A DNA stretch of 64,000 bases from an uncultured Flavobacteriaceae bacterium (GCA_943789365.1 CALSTV010000001.1:3495343-3559342), one strand, 5' to 3'. Numbered from the stretch's first letter, positions 9,091 to 18,318 are shown. Numbers and translations are program-made. Notes: a model not told the origin generated them from the letters alone.

Positions 9091-9819
9091 ATGAGAATAA
9101 TACCGGCAATAGACATCATTAACGGACAATGCGTACGACTTTCAAAAGGAGACTATACTACGAAAAAAGTATACAATGAGAATCCTTTGGAAATTGCAAA
9201 ACAATTTGAAGCACACGGTATAGAGCATTTGCATCTTGTCGATTTAGATGGGGCAAAAGCTAGTCATATTGTAAATCATAAAGTACTAGAAACCATAGCA
9301 ACCAAAACAAAGTTAAAAATAGATTTTGGGGGTGGACTTAAAACTGACGATGATTTAAGAATAGCTTTTGAATCAGGAGCAAAACAAATTACAGGTGGGT
9401 CAATCGCAGTAAAGAAGCCCGAAGTTTTTAAAAATTGGCTTTCTAAATTTGGTTCCGATAAAATTATTTTAGGCGCGGATGCTAACAATGAAAAAATAGC
9501 CATTAGTGGATGGTTAGAAGAATCTGATGAAGAACTGATACCATTTGTTCAAAATTATTTAAATGAAGGTGTATCCTATGTTATTTGCACTGATATAGCC
9601 AAAGACGGGATGCTGGAAGGACCTTCCTTTGATTTGTATAAAAAAATGCTGTCTCAACTACCCAATATCAAATTAATTGCAAGTGGTGGTATCTCTACTT
9701 TTGATGAGTTGCCAAAATTAGCTACCTTAGGTTGTGAAGGTACTATCGTAGGAAAAGCAATTTACGAGCATAAAATTAGTTTAAAACAATTAGAAAACTA
9801 TATAGTATCAGGAAACTAA
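9091..9819 (+). CDS. hisA: Phosphoribosylformimino-5-aminoimidazole carboxamide ribotide isomerase
   Basis: A (beta/alpha)8-barrel isomerase of 242 residues that opens the ribose ring of ProFAR by an Amadori rearrangement. The catalytic acids are D8 in the N-terminal [10 protein letters not shown] and the Asp in [13 protein letters not shown] in the second half; the phosphate-binding loops are [11 protein letters not shown] and [11 protein letters not shown]. It is placed between hisH and hisF, 25 bp after hisH. Confidence 0.97.
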   Translation: MRIIPAIDIINGQCVRLSKGDYTTKKVYNENPLEIAKQFEAHGIEHLHLVDLDGAKASHIVNHKVLETIATKTKLKIDFGGGLKTDDDLRIAFESGAKQITGGSIAVKKPEVFKNWLSKFGSDKIILGADANNEKIAISGWLEESDEELIPFVQNYLNEGVSYVICTDIAKDGMLEGPSFDLYKKMLSQLPNIKLIASGGISTFDELPKLATLGCEGTIVGKAIYEHKISLKQLENYIVSGN

Positions 9820-9861
9820 TTTGTAATAGTAATGATACTGAGTACATAAAACATAAGAAGA

Positions 9862-10617
9862 ATGTTGACAAAAAGAATTGTTCCTTGTTTAGATATCAAA
9901 AACGGTAGAACTGTAAAGGGCGTAAACTTTGTAGATCTTAGAGATGCAGGTGATCCTGTAGAATTAGCTAAGATATACGCAGATACTGGAGCAGACGAAT
10001 TGGTGTTTTTAGACATATCGGCAACAGAGGAAAAAAGAAGAACACTGCTAGATTTGGTAATGAGAGTTGCTGCTGAAGTAGATATTCCTTTTACTGTAGG
10101 AGGTGGAATTTCATCTGTTGATGATATCGATAAGCTATTACATGCCGGTGCCGACAAGGTGTCTATCAATTCATCTGCCGTAAAAAACCCGCAATTAATC
10201 AATGATGCGTCGTCAAAATTTGGCTCACAGTGCATAACAGTGGCAATTGATGCGAAACAGATAGATGGCGACTGGTTTGTGCATCTTGTAGGAGGTAAAG
10301 TACCAACAGATATCAATCTTTTTGAATGGGCACAAGAAGTAGAAGCAAGAGGAGCAGGGGAGATATTGTTCACCTCAATGGATCATGATGGGACCAAAGA
10401 TGGTTTTGCCAATGAAGCTTTAGAAATACTTTCAGAAATGTTGAACATACCAATCATTGCCTCTGGTGGTGCAGGAAATATGCAACACTTTGCGGATACG
10501 TTTATAAAAGGAAAATCGGATGCCGCCTTGGCAGCAAGTGTTTTTCACTTTAAAGAAATTGACATTCAAGACTTAAAAAAAGAGCTTAAAAAACAAGGAA
10601 TTGCAGTGAGAATATAA
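9862..10617 (+). CDS. hisF: Imidazole glycerol phosphate synthase, cyclase subunit
   Basis: Cyclase subunit (251 residues) that joins ammonia from HisH to PRFAR, giving imidazole glycerol phosphate and AICAR. The barrel is half-symmetrical: D11 in [16 protein letters not shown] and the paired Asp in [19 protein letters not shown] are the catalytic acids, and [13 protein letters not shown] and [11 protein letters not shown] bind phosphate. A 185-codon open frame on the opposite strand (9816-10373) is a composition artefact. Confidence 0.97.
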   Translation: MLTKRIVPCLDIKNGRTVKGVNFVDLRDAGDPVELAKIYADTGADELVFLDISATEEKRRTLLDLVMRVAAEVDIPFTVGGGISSVDDIDKLLHAGADKVSINSSAVKNPQLINDASSKFGSQCITVAIDAKQIDGDWFVHLVGGKVPTDINLFEWAQEVEARGAGEILFTSMDHDGTKDGFANEALEILSEMLNIPIIASGGAGNMQHFADTFIKGKSDAALAASVFHFKEIDIQDLKKELKKQGIAVRI

Positions 10618-10669
10618 TCTGAGTCATATCGATTATAAGCTTATATTTGCACTATTAAAGACAAACAAA

Positions 10670-11263
10670 ATGCATATAGATTTTTCAAAAGACAACGGAT
10701 TGGTTCCTGCTATTATTCAAGATGCAAACACCAAAAATGTATTGATGTTAGGATACATGAACCAAGATGCTTATGATAAAACCATAGAAACAAATAAAGT
10801 AACCTTCTTCAGTAGGTCTAAAAACCGTTTGTGGACCAAAGGTGAAGAAAGCGGTAATTTTCTTGAACTGGTAAGTATTTCTAATGATTGTGATAACGAT
10901 TCATTATTGGTCAAAGTAAAACCAGTTGGACCGACTTGTCATACTGGGACTGACACCTGTTGGAAAGAAGAAAACGAATCTACTTACGGTTTTTTCTCAA
11001 CACTTGAAGATGTGATTTCAGAAAGAGTGGCTAACAAGGATACAAAAAAATCATATGTAGCGAGTTTGTTTTCAAAAGGAATCAATAAAGTAGCTCAGAA
11101 GGTTGGCGAAGAAGCAGTTGAAACGGTTATTGAAGCTATGGATAACAATGATGAGCTGTTTATATATGAAGCATCCGATTTGTTATTTCACTATCTAATG
11201 TTGTTGCAAGCGAAAGGCTTTAAGCTTAAGGATATTGAAGCAGAATTGCTCAAAAGACATTAA
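10670..11263 (+). CDS. hisIE: Bifunctional phosphoribosyl-AMP cyclohydrolase / phosphoribosyl-ATP pyrophosphatase
   Basis: A HisI-HisE fusion of 197 residues catalysing steps two and three of the pathway. The N-terminal cyclohydrolase domain shows LMLGYMNQDAY, FFSRSKNRLWTKGEESGN and the metal ligands in PTCHTGTDTCW. The C-terminal pyrophosphatase domain (from about residue 105) has KVGEEAVETVIEA followed by YEASDLLFHYL. It is the last gene of the operon and a strong terminator follows. Confidence 0.97.
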   Translation: MHIDFSKDNGLVPAIIQDANTKNVLMLGYMNQDAYDKTIETNKVTFFSRSKNRLWTKGEESGNFLELVSISNDCDNDSLLVKVKPVGPTCHTGTDTCWKEENESTYGFFSTLEDVISERVANKDTKKSYVASLFSKGINKVAQKVGEEAVETVIEAMDNNDELFIYEASDLLFHYLMLLQAKGFKLKDIEAELLKRH

Positions 11264-11286
11264 TAAAATGCCTTAAACATGAAATT

Positions 11287-11316
11287 AAACCAATGGTGTT
11301 CCATTGGTTTTTTTTT
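11287..11316 (+). terminator. Terminator of the his operon
   Basis: A perfect 10-bp stem AAACCAATGG/CCATTGGTTT (11287-11296 and 11301-11310) with a TGTT loop is followed by six T. It lies between the convergent hisIE and lnt genes and overlaps the lnt stop region; it is much stronger for the plus strand than for the minus strand. Confidence 0.85.
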
Positions 11317-12892
11317 ATGCCGTTCTTCGCCGTGTTAAAGAAGTTAACAATAAAATTACGAGGGTAAGCATGGAAACTCTATAGATGTAATCACCATGTG
11401 TAGTATAGAACGTTCTTTTGGTACTGGTGACAACTTCGCCTTTCAGACTTCCTTTTTCGCCATAAGCAAGGGACTGTTCTATGTCTCCTTTTTGATTGAT
11501 AAATGCCGAGATACCTGTGTTCGCAGAGCGTGCGATACTTCTTCGATTTTCAATGGCCCGAAGTCGTGCCAAACTCAAATGTTGTTTGTGACCCTGACTC
11601 GTATTCCACCATCCATCATTTGTAATAATAGCTAAAAAATTGGCACCCTTGTTTACATAGTCAGCTACATAGGATCCATACACAGATTCATAGCAAATAA
11701 TTGGCGCCACTGCATGCTTTCCATTTCTAAACACTTTTCTCTCTTTTTGAACGGAGAGGGTAGAAACTGAACCTCCTAGGTCAATCATTGAATTTTTAAG
11801 TATCGGATTGAGCACACTTCTATAAGGAATATGTTCAACACCCACTACTAATTTCGATTTGTGGTAAAAGTCGAATGTAGTGTCCCCTTGAAGAAAAAAT
11901 GAAGAATTAAAACTATTATACCACCCATTCCCACTTCTGTAAAAATTTGCAGTTTTGTTTGGTTTCTGATTAGCAGAATAAGCGTTGACAAAAGTAATTC
12001 CAGACAAAAATGAGCTATTTGGATATGTCTTTGTAAACCCATCCAGGTCACGAAAAGCGTCCGATTTTGAAAAACGATCTAGTAAAACGGGTTTAGGTAA
12101 GGTGGTTTCTGGAGCTATGACAAAAGTAACGGAGCTGTCCATTTGTGGTTCTGCCAATGCTATGAGTGAAGTTGCCATTGTTGCATTCGACAATTTGTAT
12201 TTTTCAGTATAAGGGTCAATGTTTGGTTGCAGAACTACAACAGACGTAGTTTCTTTTGAAACTTCAGTGGTGTGGTAAATATATAAAGAACTAAAAATTC
12301 CAATTACAATGATACCAGTGCCTAATACCCCCCTTTTCAGCAAATGCCCTTTGTTGTTATGCCTTGTGTAATCTACATAAGCATTGTAAAACACAATATT
12401 TACTACCCATACCCAGAGTGTACCTCCAAAAGTTCCGGTGTACTCATACCATTGAACCCATGTATAGTACTCTGAAAATCCATTTCCTAAATTCAACCAG
12501 GGCCATGAAAGTTCCCAATTCAAGTGAAACTTTTCAAATCCAATCCACAGACAAACTAGGAGTACCAAACTCAATTTGCTAGGAATTCGTTTGGCAAGCA
12601 TATGATAGGCTAAAAAGACCAAAGCCATTAAGAATGAATTTGCCAGAACAGCAAAGTACATTCCAAAAGGAGTTGCATAATAAAGCCACCACGTGGTGCT
12701 AATATTAAAAACAAAGAAAGTAAGATAGGACATTCCTAAAACCTTTCTATTACTCGAGTTAGCAGAGCGAATCTTGTTCTCAGCAATTAATAAAGGGACA
12801 AATGCTATAAATAAAAACAGAGGAAAACCATAAGTGGGCCATGAAATGGCTAGGAAAACACCTGATAATAAAGCGAGAAAATAGTTTTTCAT
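11315..12892 (-). CDS. lnt: Apolipoprotein N-acyltransferase
   Basis: Inner-membrane enzyme that adds the third acyl chain to the N-terminal cysteine of lipoproteins, the last step before Lol sorting. The 525-residue product has several N-terminal membrane helices and a periplasmic nitrilase-like domain. The catalytic triad is recognisable: Glu in FVIAPETTLPKP, Lys in YHKSKLVVGVEHIPYR, Cys in PIICYESVYGSYV. I start at the ATG giving MKNYFLALLSGVFLAISWPTYG, because upstream in-frame residues derive from a TTG and are not membrane-like. The PorV/PorQ-like gene lies immediately upstream. Confidence 0.93.
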   Translation of the reverse strand: MKNYFLALLSGVFLAISWPTYGFPLFLFIAFVPLLIAENKIRSANSSNRKVLGMSYLTFFVFNISTTWWLYYATPFGMYFAVLANSFLMALVFLAYHMLAKRIPSKLSLVLLVCLWIGFEKFHLNWELSWPWLNLGNGFSEYYTWVQWYEYTGTFGGTLWVWVVNIVFYNAYVDYTRHNNKGHLLKRGVLGTGIIVIGIFSSLYIYHTTEVSKETTSVVVLQPNIDPYTEKYKLSNATMATSLIALAEPQMDSSVTFVIAPETTLPKPVLLDRFSKSDAFRDLDGFTKTYPNSSFLSGITFVNAYSANQKPNKTANFYRSGNGWYNSFNSSFFLQGDTTFDFYHKSKLVVGVEHIPYRSVLNPILKNSMIDLGGSVSTLSVQKERKVFRNGKHAVAPIICYESVYGSYVADYVNKGANFLAIITNDGWWNTSQGHKQHLSLARLRAIENRRSIARSANTGISAFINQKGDIEQSLAYGEKGSLKGEVVTSTKRTFYTTHGDYIYRVSMLTLVILLLTSLTRRRTA

Positions 12893-12931
12893 AAATATAG
12901 CGTTCACTAGATTTTCTATTCGAACAATCAA

Positions 12932-14023
12932 TTATTTCTTTCGTGACTTCATAAAATCAAAATCTACCTTTATTGAAAATGTATTTGAGTACAAGGCATT
13001 GCCCGAACTTGCAATATTTGACATTGCATAGTCGATTTGTATACCGTGATACTCAAAACCGAGACCAATATTAGGTTGTAAACTCAAAGATTCCGTACCA
13101 TCAAATTGTGGGATTTTTTGGAAATTTCCTGCGCCTAGTCTAAGAAAAACAAATTTCTGATAATCCAATTGAAAACCTATAGAAGGGTCAATACTCGCAA
13201 AAGACGTAGAAATTAAATCATTTGTTTCAGCAAAACGCATATGAAAATTTATTTCAGTCAAAAGATGAAAATCTTTGTTTTTAAAATCGAAATCACGTGC
13301 AATTCCCAAATGTATTTTTGGCAAAGTAATCTCAATATTTTCAGGCAATTCTTGGTTTTGCCCTGGAATTGCTCCTTTGATCAATTCAAAATTTTCTGAA
13401 TCCAATTCCCAAACATTAAACGTGGTAGTAATATCACGTAACATCAAACCAAAATTCCATTTTTTTACAGCATATTGAATTCCTGCATCCAATCCAAATC
13501 CCCAAGAAGAAGCAAAGTCACCGATTTTTCTGCGAACAATTTTTGCATTCATACCTACAGACATACCTTTGATTGTTTTAATCTTTGTAGCAAGTCCAAA
13601 GTTAAGTGCATAATCTGCTGCAGAAAACAGGCTTATTCTATTAAAATCTATATTTCCTTGGCTGTCTATAAGTGAAGTCGTGTTCAAAATATCATCCACA
13701 CCAAATCGAATAAAAGAAAACGCAAAAGTAACGCCATCTTTTTCTTTTGGAGCAATGGCAACCGCTGCATAATCGTAATTAGCAATTCCCGCGAAATGAC
13801 TTGTGTGCATAAATGCGCCTTGGTTTACGGTGATATTCGACAAGCCAGCTGGATTCCAATAAATTGAATTGACATCACTTGTAGTGGCAGTAACCGATTT
13901 ACTCATTCCAAGAGCAGCAGCATCTACACCAATATTTAAAAAATCATTGGAATATTTTCTGTCAGCTTGTGCAAAGCTCAACTGAAAGGTGAGAAGTAAT
14001 ACAAAGACAATTTTGTTTTTCAA
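12932..14023 (-). CDS. PorV/PorQ family outer-membrane protein
   Basis: A 363-residue exported protein with signal peptide MKNKIVFVLLLTFQLSFAQ. The mature start (FLNIGVDAAALGMSKSVTAT, then DVNSIYWNPAGLSNI) is the hallmark of the FadL-like barrel family that contains PorV and PorQ of the type IX secretion system. A role as an accessory shuttle or barrel in T9SS is plausible because T9SS cargo is encoded in this window, but PorV, PorQ and the broader family cannot be separated here. Translation starts at a TTG; no ATG is available before the mature region. Confidence 0.75.
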   Translation of the reverse strand: MKNKIVFVLLLTFQLSFAQADRKYSNDFLNIGVDAAALGMSKSVTATTSDVNSIYWNPAGLSNITVNQGAFMHTSHFAGIANYDYAAVAIAPKEKDGVTFAFSFIRFGVDDILNTTSLIDSQGNIDFNRISLFSAADYALNFGLATKIKTIKGMSVGMNAKIVRRKIGDFASSWGFGLDAGIQYAVKKWNFGLMLRDITTTFNVWELDSENFELIKGAIPGQNQELPENIEITLPKIHLGIARDFDFKNKDFHLLTEINFHMRFAETNDLISTSFASIDPSIGFQLDYQKFVFLRLGAGNFQKIPQFDGTESLSLQPNIGLGFEYHGIQIDYAMSNIASSGNALYSNTFSIKVDFDFMKSRKK

Positions 14024-14040
14024 AAGTATATTTCGTTATA

Positions 14041-14071
14041 TAAAATTTGCAGTATTGTCACTACTGCAAAT
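14041..14071 (-). terminator. Terminator after the YheT-like hydrolase gene
   Basis: A perfect 10-bp stem ATTTGCAGTA/TACTGCAAAT (14045-14054 with 14062-14071) has a 7-nt loop and, read on the minus strand, a short T-rich tail. It lies just downstream of the hydrolase stop and 18 bp before the TTG start of the next minus-strand gene. Confidence 0.65.
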
Positions 14072-14093
14072 ATATTGTTATTTATGCTGATTC

Positions 14094-15071
14094 TTACTGC
14101 TTGTTTAGATTTTCCGTAATAAACTTTTCGATCCTTTCTTCACACCAAGTATTCTTACTAGGAAGCCAAGAATCGATAAAACCGATATGCCCACCAAACT
14201 TAGGAACTTCCAAATGTAAAAAAGCATGCTCTTTGGCAATAGTATAGGGTATACAACTCTTTGACAGGAAAGGATCATTCTCTGCACTTAACACATATGT
14301 AGGTACTTGAACATCCTTTAAAAATTGCTTTGAGCTGGCTTTTTTCCAATAGTCTTCCGCATCCTTAAAACCAAAAGAAGGTGCTGTAAAAACACCATCA
14401 AAATCTTTAAAATTTTTCGACTGTTTTAATTGATGAATATCTAATGATTGCTCTGGGTGCATTTGACTTTTAATAACGGATTTAGATATTAACGTATTTA
14501 AAAAGCGTTTCATATAAATAGAGTTGCTTTTTTTTGCTAGTATTTCTGAAGAGCCTTTTAAGTCGCAAGGTGGACAAATAGCAACAACTGAGCTAACTTT
14601 GTTAAGTAAGTTTTTTTTCTGTTCTCCGGCATATTTTAGCACCACATTTCCTCCCAATGAAAATCCAACAAGAGAAATGTTTTTATAGGTGTATTGTTGC
14701 TCTATGTATTGAAGAATAAATGCTAAATCACCTGTTTCACCAGAATGATAAGCCTTAAATGTTTTATTTATATAACCACTGCAACCTCTTAAATTTAAAA
14801 TAATTACATCAATATTATTTCTATTAAGAAAGTTTACGGTAGAGCGTATGTATTTAGAATTTGAACTACCTTCAAGTCCGTGAATCATAAGTGCCAAATT
14901 CTCAGATTGTATACTTGAAATATCAATATCTAAAAAATCTTGGTCTTTAGTTTCGATTCTTTGTCGGTCGTAATTTACCTTTGGCGAGCTAAAAATAGTT
15001 CTGAAGACAGTACTAAGATGCTTGTTTGTAAATGGAAACTTTGGAGAAAAATTGGATTTGAGTATTGGCAT
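14094..15071 (-). CDS. YheT-family alpha/beta hydrolase
   Basis: A 325-residue cytoplasmic alpha/beta hydrolase of the YheT/ABHD1-3 group. It begins MPILKSNFSPKFPFTNKHLSTVF, the typical start of the group; 26 further upstream codons are open but look non-coding. Visible catalytic elements are the nucleophile elbow VGFSLGGNVVLKYAGE, the acid in SAENDPFLS and the His in FGGHIGFIDSW, with the oxyanion segment LMIHGLEGSSNS near residue 60. The substrate is unknown (esterase or lipase activity is described for relatives). Confidence 0.85.
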   Translation of the reverse strand: MPILKSNFSPKFPFTNKHLSTVFRTIFSSPKVNYDRQRIETKDQDFLDIDISSIQSENLALMIHGLEGSSNSKYIRSTVNFLNRNNIDVIILNLRGCSGYINKTFKAYHSGETGDLAFILQYIEQQYTYKNISLVGFSLGGNVVLKYAGEQKKNLLNKVSSVVAICPPCDLKGSSEILAKKSNSIYMKRFLNTLISKSVIKSQMHPEQSLDIHQLKQSKNFKDFDGVFTAPSFGFKDAEDYWKKASSKQFLKDVQVPTYVLSAENDPFLSKSCIPYTIAKEHAFLHLEVPKFGGHIGFIDSWLPSKNTWCEERIEKFITENLNKQ

Positions 15072-15215
15072 AAAATTAATTTGTACAATAGTAAATAAAA
15101 ATGCGTGAAGATGAAAATATTCAATTCGAATGGAATTGAAAGTGTTCACTTAAATAATTCGTAAAAAAAATAAACCATTGCCATGCTTTTCCTATTTTTA
15201 CAAAAAAGAATCATA

Positions 15216-15950
15216 ATGTCTATTAAAAAGCACATCCCTAATTTTATCACTTTGCTGAATCTGTTCGCCGGTTGTATCGCGGTTTTTTATGCTGTATTAG
15301 GGCATTTGGAAATGAGTGCATTGTTTGTCGTACTGGGAATTGTATTCGATTTTTTTGATGGCTTTGTTGCGAGATTATTAAATGTACAAGGGGAACTAGG
15401 AAAACAATTAGACTCCATGGCAGATATGGTAACGTCTGGACTTGTACCAGGAATGATATTATTTCAACTGTTACTCAGAGCTTCGACAAACACACCCCTA
15501 TTAGAAGTATTTCATCCTAAAACCATTGAATTTCTTCCTTTTATTGGTTTAGTCGTCACTTTAGCTTCGGCTTACAGACTTGCGAACTTCAATATCGATT
15601 CTAGGCAGACGTCATCCTTTATTGGGTTGCCCACACCTGCCAATACCTTACTGATTATTTCTTTACCGCTTATCATAACCTATAGCGATATTAATTTTAT
15701 TGTTTCTCTTTTACACAATCCGTTTATATTGATTGTGATTTGTGGACTAAGTTCTTATTTGTTAAATGCTGAAATTCCATTATTTGCACTAAAATTTAAA
15801 AACTTCACATGGAAAGATAACAGTTACAAATATGTTTTTGTGGCTTTTTCTGTAATCGTTTTATTCGGTTTGAAATTTGCTGCAATACCTGTCATCATTT
15901 TCTCATATATACTTTTTTCTATTTGGCAAGCTTCTAAGAACAACAACTAA
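15216..15950 (+). CDS. pssA: CDP-diacylglycerol--serine O-phosphatidyltransferase
   Basis: Integral-membrane enzyme that makes phosphatidylserine, the precursor of phosphatidylethanolamine. The CDP-alcohol phosphotransferase signature D-G-x2-A-R-x8-G-x3-D-x3-D is complete in DGFVARLLNVQGELGKQLDS followed by MAD. The 244-residue protein has about seven membrane segments. I choose the ATG giving MSIKKHIPNFITLLNLFAG; the longer reading adds 11 residues. The GNAT gene starts 13 bp after the stop. Confidence 0.92.
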   Translation: MSIKKHIPNFITLLNLFAGCIAVFYAVLGHLEMSALFVVLGIVFDFFDGFVARLLNVQGELGKQLDSMADMVTSGLVPGMILFQLLLRASTNTPLLEVFHPKTIEFLPFIGLVVTLASAYRLANFNIDSRQTSSFIGLPTPANTLLIISLPLIITYSDINFIVSLLHNPFILIVICGLSSYLLNAEIPLFALKFKNFTWKDNSYKYVFVAFSVIVLFGLKFAAIPVIIFSYILFSIWQASKNNN

Positions 15951-15963
15951 TAATCCAAAAGAA

Positions 15964-16398
15964 ATGCTATCCGTAAAATCCATTGAGGCTAAAGACACCT
16001 ATTTCATTCGTAAGCGAATACTTCGTGATAATAGGAGTGACTTATCGGTAGATTTTGAAGGAGATGATAATGAAGGCACCTTGCATTTTGGTTTTTTTGA
16101 AGCAAAAAAATTGATAGGAATATCGAGCTATATGCCAGCATCCAATCCCGAATTTAAAGGAGCGCAATACCAGTTGAGAGGCATGGCATTTTTGGAACCA
16201 TATCAAGGTAAAGGACTAGGCGCTAAGTTGTTGACCTTTGGAATTGAGAAATTACAGGAAATGGATGTAGACATATGTTGGTGCAACGCAAGAACACCTG
16301 CAGTTTCCTTTTATAGAAGACGGGGCTTTCAAACATTTGGGAACACCTTTACTATTGAAAATGCTGGGCCCCATATAGTAATGTATAAAAACTTGTAA
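15964..16398 (+). CDS. GNAT-family N-acetyltransferase
   Basis: A small (144-residue) acyl-CoA-dependent acetyltransferase. The acetyl-CoA pyrophosphate loop is QGKGLGAKLL (about residue 80), preceded by the beta-4 strand YQLRGMAFLEPY and followed by NARTPAVSFYRRRGFQTFG, the usual end of motif A/B in this fold. The substrate is unknown. An upstream in-frame extension to 15877 would overlap pssA and is not family-like. The next gene's ATG follows the stop directly. Confidence 0.85.
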   Translation: MLSVKSIEAKDTYFIRKRILRDNRSDLSVDFEGDDNEGTLHFGFFEAKKLIGISSYMPASNPEFKGAQYQLRGMAFLEPYQGKGLGAKLLTFGIEKLQEMDVDICWCNARTPAVSFYRRRGFQTFGNTFTIENAGPHIVMYKNL

Positions 16399-16830
16399 AT
16401 GAATAAATTAATCCTACTATTTAGCTTTTTGTTATTTGTCAACTGTGCATCAACTCAAAAGGTAGCCAAAGACAAACAAGCACTTACAAACGCACTGAAT
16501 CAATCGGCAAAAGATTGGTCGATTGGAAGTCTTGAAGACTATATGAATGCTTATTGGAAATCAGAGGAACTTCAATTTATAGGATCTAATGGAATTACCT
16601 ATGGCTGGGAAACTACCTTAGCAAATTACAAGAAAAGCTATCCTACAAAAGAAGACATGGGCGTACTAAATTTTGAAATATTGGAAATTACCTTCCTTTC
16701 AAAAAACGTGTACAGTGTTGTTGGTAAATATTTCGTAAACCGCAGCAAAGGAAAACTAGAGGGAGTCTTTTCCGTAATTTTCAAAAAAATTGATGGACAA
16801 TGGCGTATTGTTTCCGACCATTCAGAATAA
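16399..16830 (+). CDS. Lipoprotein with DUF4440/SnoaL-like domain
   Basis: A 143-residue protein with a short lipoprotein signal (LLFSFLLFVNC, acylated Cys at about residue 16). The remaining ~120 residues resemble the NTF2-like DUF4440 fold: an N-terminal helix ALNQSAKDWSIGSLEDYMNAYW and the C-terminal strand pair VFSVIFKKIDGQWRIVSDHSE. DUF4440 members bind or transform small molecules, and no specific role can be given. The ATG abuts the stop of the GNAT gene, so the two are probably coupled. Confidence 0.8.
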   Translation: MNKLILLFSFLLFVNCASTQKVAKDKQALTNALNQSAKDWSIGSLEDYMNAYWKSEELQFIGSNGITYGWETTLANYKKSYPTKEDMGVLNFEILEITFLSKNVYSVVGKYFVNRSKGKLEGVFSVIFKKIDGQWRIVSDHSE

Positions 16831-16846
16831 AAACTTGCTTTTATTC
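16825..16846. terminator. Weak bidirectional terminator between convergent genes
   Basis: An AT-only-type stem GAATAAAA/TTTTATTC (16825-16832, 16839-16846) with a 6-nt loop spans the two convergent stop codons. It is thermodynamically weak. Confidence 0.35.
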
Positions 16847-17434
16847 CTTTGGAAAAGATTTCTTTACAAACTTGGTAAGAATTACAATATGAACACCATT
16901 GATGCGACCTTCAATATGTTCAGCATTATCGTGTACCAATGAAATATTTCTTACAGCAGTACCTCGTTTAGCTGTAAAATTTCCACCGCCTTTCACATCT
17001 AAATCTTGAGTAAGAGTAATTGTATCACCAGCAAATAAAAGAGCTCCGTTGGCATCCTTATGGATTATTTTATCCTCATCACTTAAGCCTTCACCTGTAG
17101 CTTGCGCCCATTTCAAAGTCGATTCTTCGAGGTAGAGCATATCTAATAAATCCTGTGGCCAGCCTTCATTTTTTAGTCTATGTAGCATTCGCCAAGCAAT
17201 CACCTTTACAGCATCGTATTCACTCCATATACTTTCGTTTAAACATCGCCAATGATTAGTATCGGTGCTTGTAGGTTCGTCTATTTGAGCAACACAGGTA
17301 GTGCAGGCTAAGAGATGTTCATCAATTCCACCATTGTTAACTGGTTTTACCTGGTATGCTTGTAAATCTAACGCACTATTACAAAGTTCACATTTCGATC
17401 CACTTCTCGATTCTAATTCAGATTGAATGCTCAT
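16841..17434 (-). CDS. PhnA-domain (YjdM-like) protein
   Basis: A 197-residue protein. The N-terminal part has two CxxC pairs (SKCELCNSAL and LLACTTCVAQ), as in the zinc-ribbon of PhnA/YjdM proteins. The C-terminal 70 residues (KDANGALLFAGDTITLTQDLDVKGG, then KRGTAVRNISL and HIEGRINGVHIVILTKFVKK) are the canonical PhnA domain. Despite the name, the E. coli homologue is not part of C-P lyase and its function is uncertain. I start at MSIQSELESRSG; 16 earlier open codons come from a TTG-type extension. Confidence 0.88.
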   Translation of the reverse strand: MSIQSELESRSGSKCELCNSALDLQAYQVKPVNNGGIDEHLLACTTCVAQIDEPTSTDTNHWRCLNESIWSEYDAVKVIAWRMLHRLKNEGWPQDLLDMLYLEESTLKWAQATGEGLSDEDKIIHKDANGALLFAGDTITLTQDLDVKGGGNFTAKRGTAVRNISLVHDNAEHIEGRINGVHIVILTKFVKKSFPKE

Positions 17435-17593
17435 ATATTCAGTTGAAGGTATTAATTTTTTAAGAAAAACAAACTTACACATTTTATATAGAATACGAGG
17501 CAGACAGTTGTATAGAAAAGGAAAAAATCGTCTCGCCGAATCATCTTTTTCGTAAATTTATTTATAATTATTAATCCGCTAGTCAACCCCACC

Positions 17594-17668
17594 AAACTAG
17601 TTCTTCCTCCAGCCAACCTACTAGGTTTATTTAAACCTAGTAGGTTGGCTGGAGGAAGAACTGGTTGG
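17594..17668. repeat. Long hairpin upstream of the RAYT gene
   Basis: A 31-bp perfect inverted repeat (17599-17629 with 17632-17662) with a 2-nt loop. It continues outward with a wobble and further pairs, reaching about 42 bp per arm with a few mismatches. The tip contains the core CCTACTAGGT/ACCTAGTAGG, which is also found in the hairpin on the other side of the transposase. It lies 37 bp before the RAYT start. Such flanking palindromes are the substrates of REP-associated tyrosine transposases. Confidence 0.85.
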
Positions 17669-17704
17669 GAGGAGAGGGGTAATTAGCATAAAAAAACAAA
17701 CGCT

Positions 17705-18259
17705 ATGAAAACAGTTAATTTAGAACCTTCTTTGTATTATCATTTTTACAATCGGGGTAACAACAAGGAAAATTTATTTAAAGAACGAACGAATTATTTA
17801 CACTTTTTATATTTGCTAGAAAAGCATCTGCTTCCTGTTTGTAATGTATATAGTTATTGTCTTTTACCCAATCATTTTCACTTGCTTATTCAAATAAAAG
17901 AAATGGATGAATTACCAGAGAAGTACAAAAATGGAGAAAGACGTGTACATCAACCTTTCTCGAATATGTTAAATGCGTATACCAAAGGCTATAATAAGCG
18001 TTACAATAGAATTGGGAGTCTGTTTCAAAAACACCCAAAGAAAATAGAGGTAAAAGATGAAGATTACTTTAGGAACTTAATTGTGTACATCAATACAAAT
18101 TCATCTCACCATGGCATTGCCGATTATAAAACCTATCCTTATTCTTCCTATAATATACTGTCGAATGAAGATGAAACCTTCTTGAAACGACAAGTAGTTC
18201 TAGAAAAGTTTGATGGGAAGAAGAATTTTATTTATCAATTAAACAATGCTGGTTCCTAA
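17705..18259 (+). CDS. REP-associated tyrosine transposase (IS200-like, RAYT)
   Basis: A 184-residue Y1-type HUH endonuclease. It starts with SLYYHFYNRGNNKENLF, contains the HUH motif as PNHFHLLIQ (about residue 57) and ends in the family pattern KDEDYFRNLIVYINTN around residue 118, which carries the candidate catalytic tyrosine. Single-copy RAYTs are domesticated relatives of IS200/IS605 TnpA that cut and join REP palindromes. This one is flanked on both sides by long hairpins with a common core, and no TnpB is present. Confidence 0.88.
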   Translation: MKTVNLEPSLYYHFYNRGNNKENLFKERTNYLHFLYLLEKHLLPVCNVYSYCLLPNHFHLLIQIKEMDELPEKYKNGERRVHQPFSNMLNAYTKGYNKRYNRIGSLFQKHPKKIEVKDEDYFRNLIVYINTNSSHHGIADYKTYPYSSYNILSNEDETFLKRQVVLEKFDGKKNFIYQLNNAGS

Positions 18260-18271
18260 ATTTATATCCTA

Positions 18272-18318
18272 TCTACCCACACCTACTAGGTCTTCTAGAC
18301 CTAGTAGGTGTGGGTAGA
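18272..18318. repeat. Hairpin downstream of the RAYT gene
   Basis: A perfect 22-bp stem (18272-18293 with 18297-18318) with a 3-nt loop, carrying the same inner core CCTACTAGGT/ACCTAGTAGG as the upstream hairpin but different outer arms. It lies between the RAYT stop and the stop of the convergent outer-membrane protein gene and may also act as a terminator. Confidence 0.85.

Noticed and set aside
9816-10373. 185-codon open frame antisense to hisF
   Set aside because: hisF is certain in the other frame; the antisense product has a low-complexity Ser/Ala/Thr composition and no family resemblance.
11396-12582. Several plus-strand open frames across lnt
   Set aside because: They lie antisense to a recognised acyltransferase with intact catalytic motifs.
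14067-14074. TATATTTG promoter for the PorV/PorQ-like gene on the minus strand
   Set aside because: The match overlaps the terminator stem, and no -33 element is found at proper distance; it may still work but I cannot support it.
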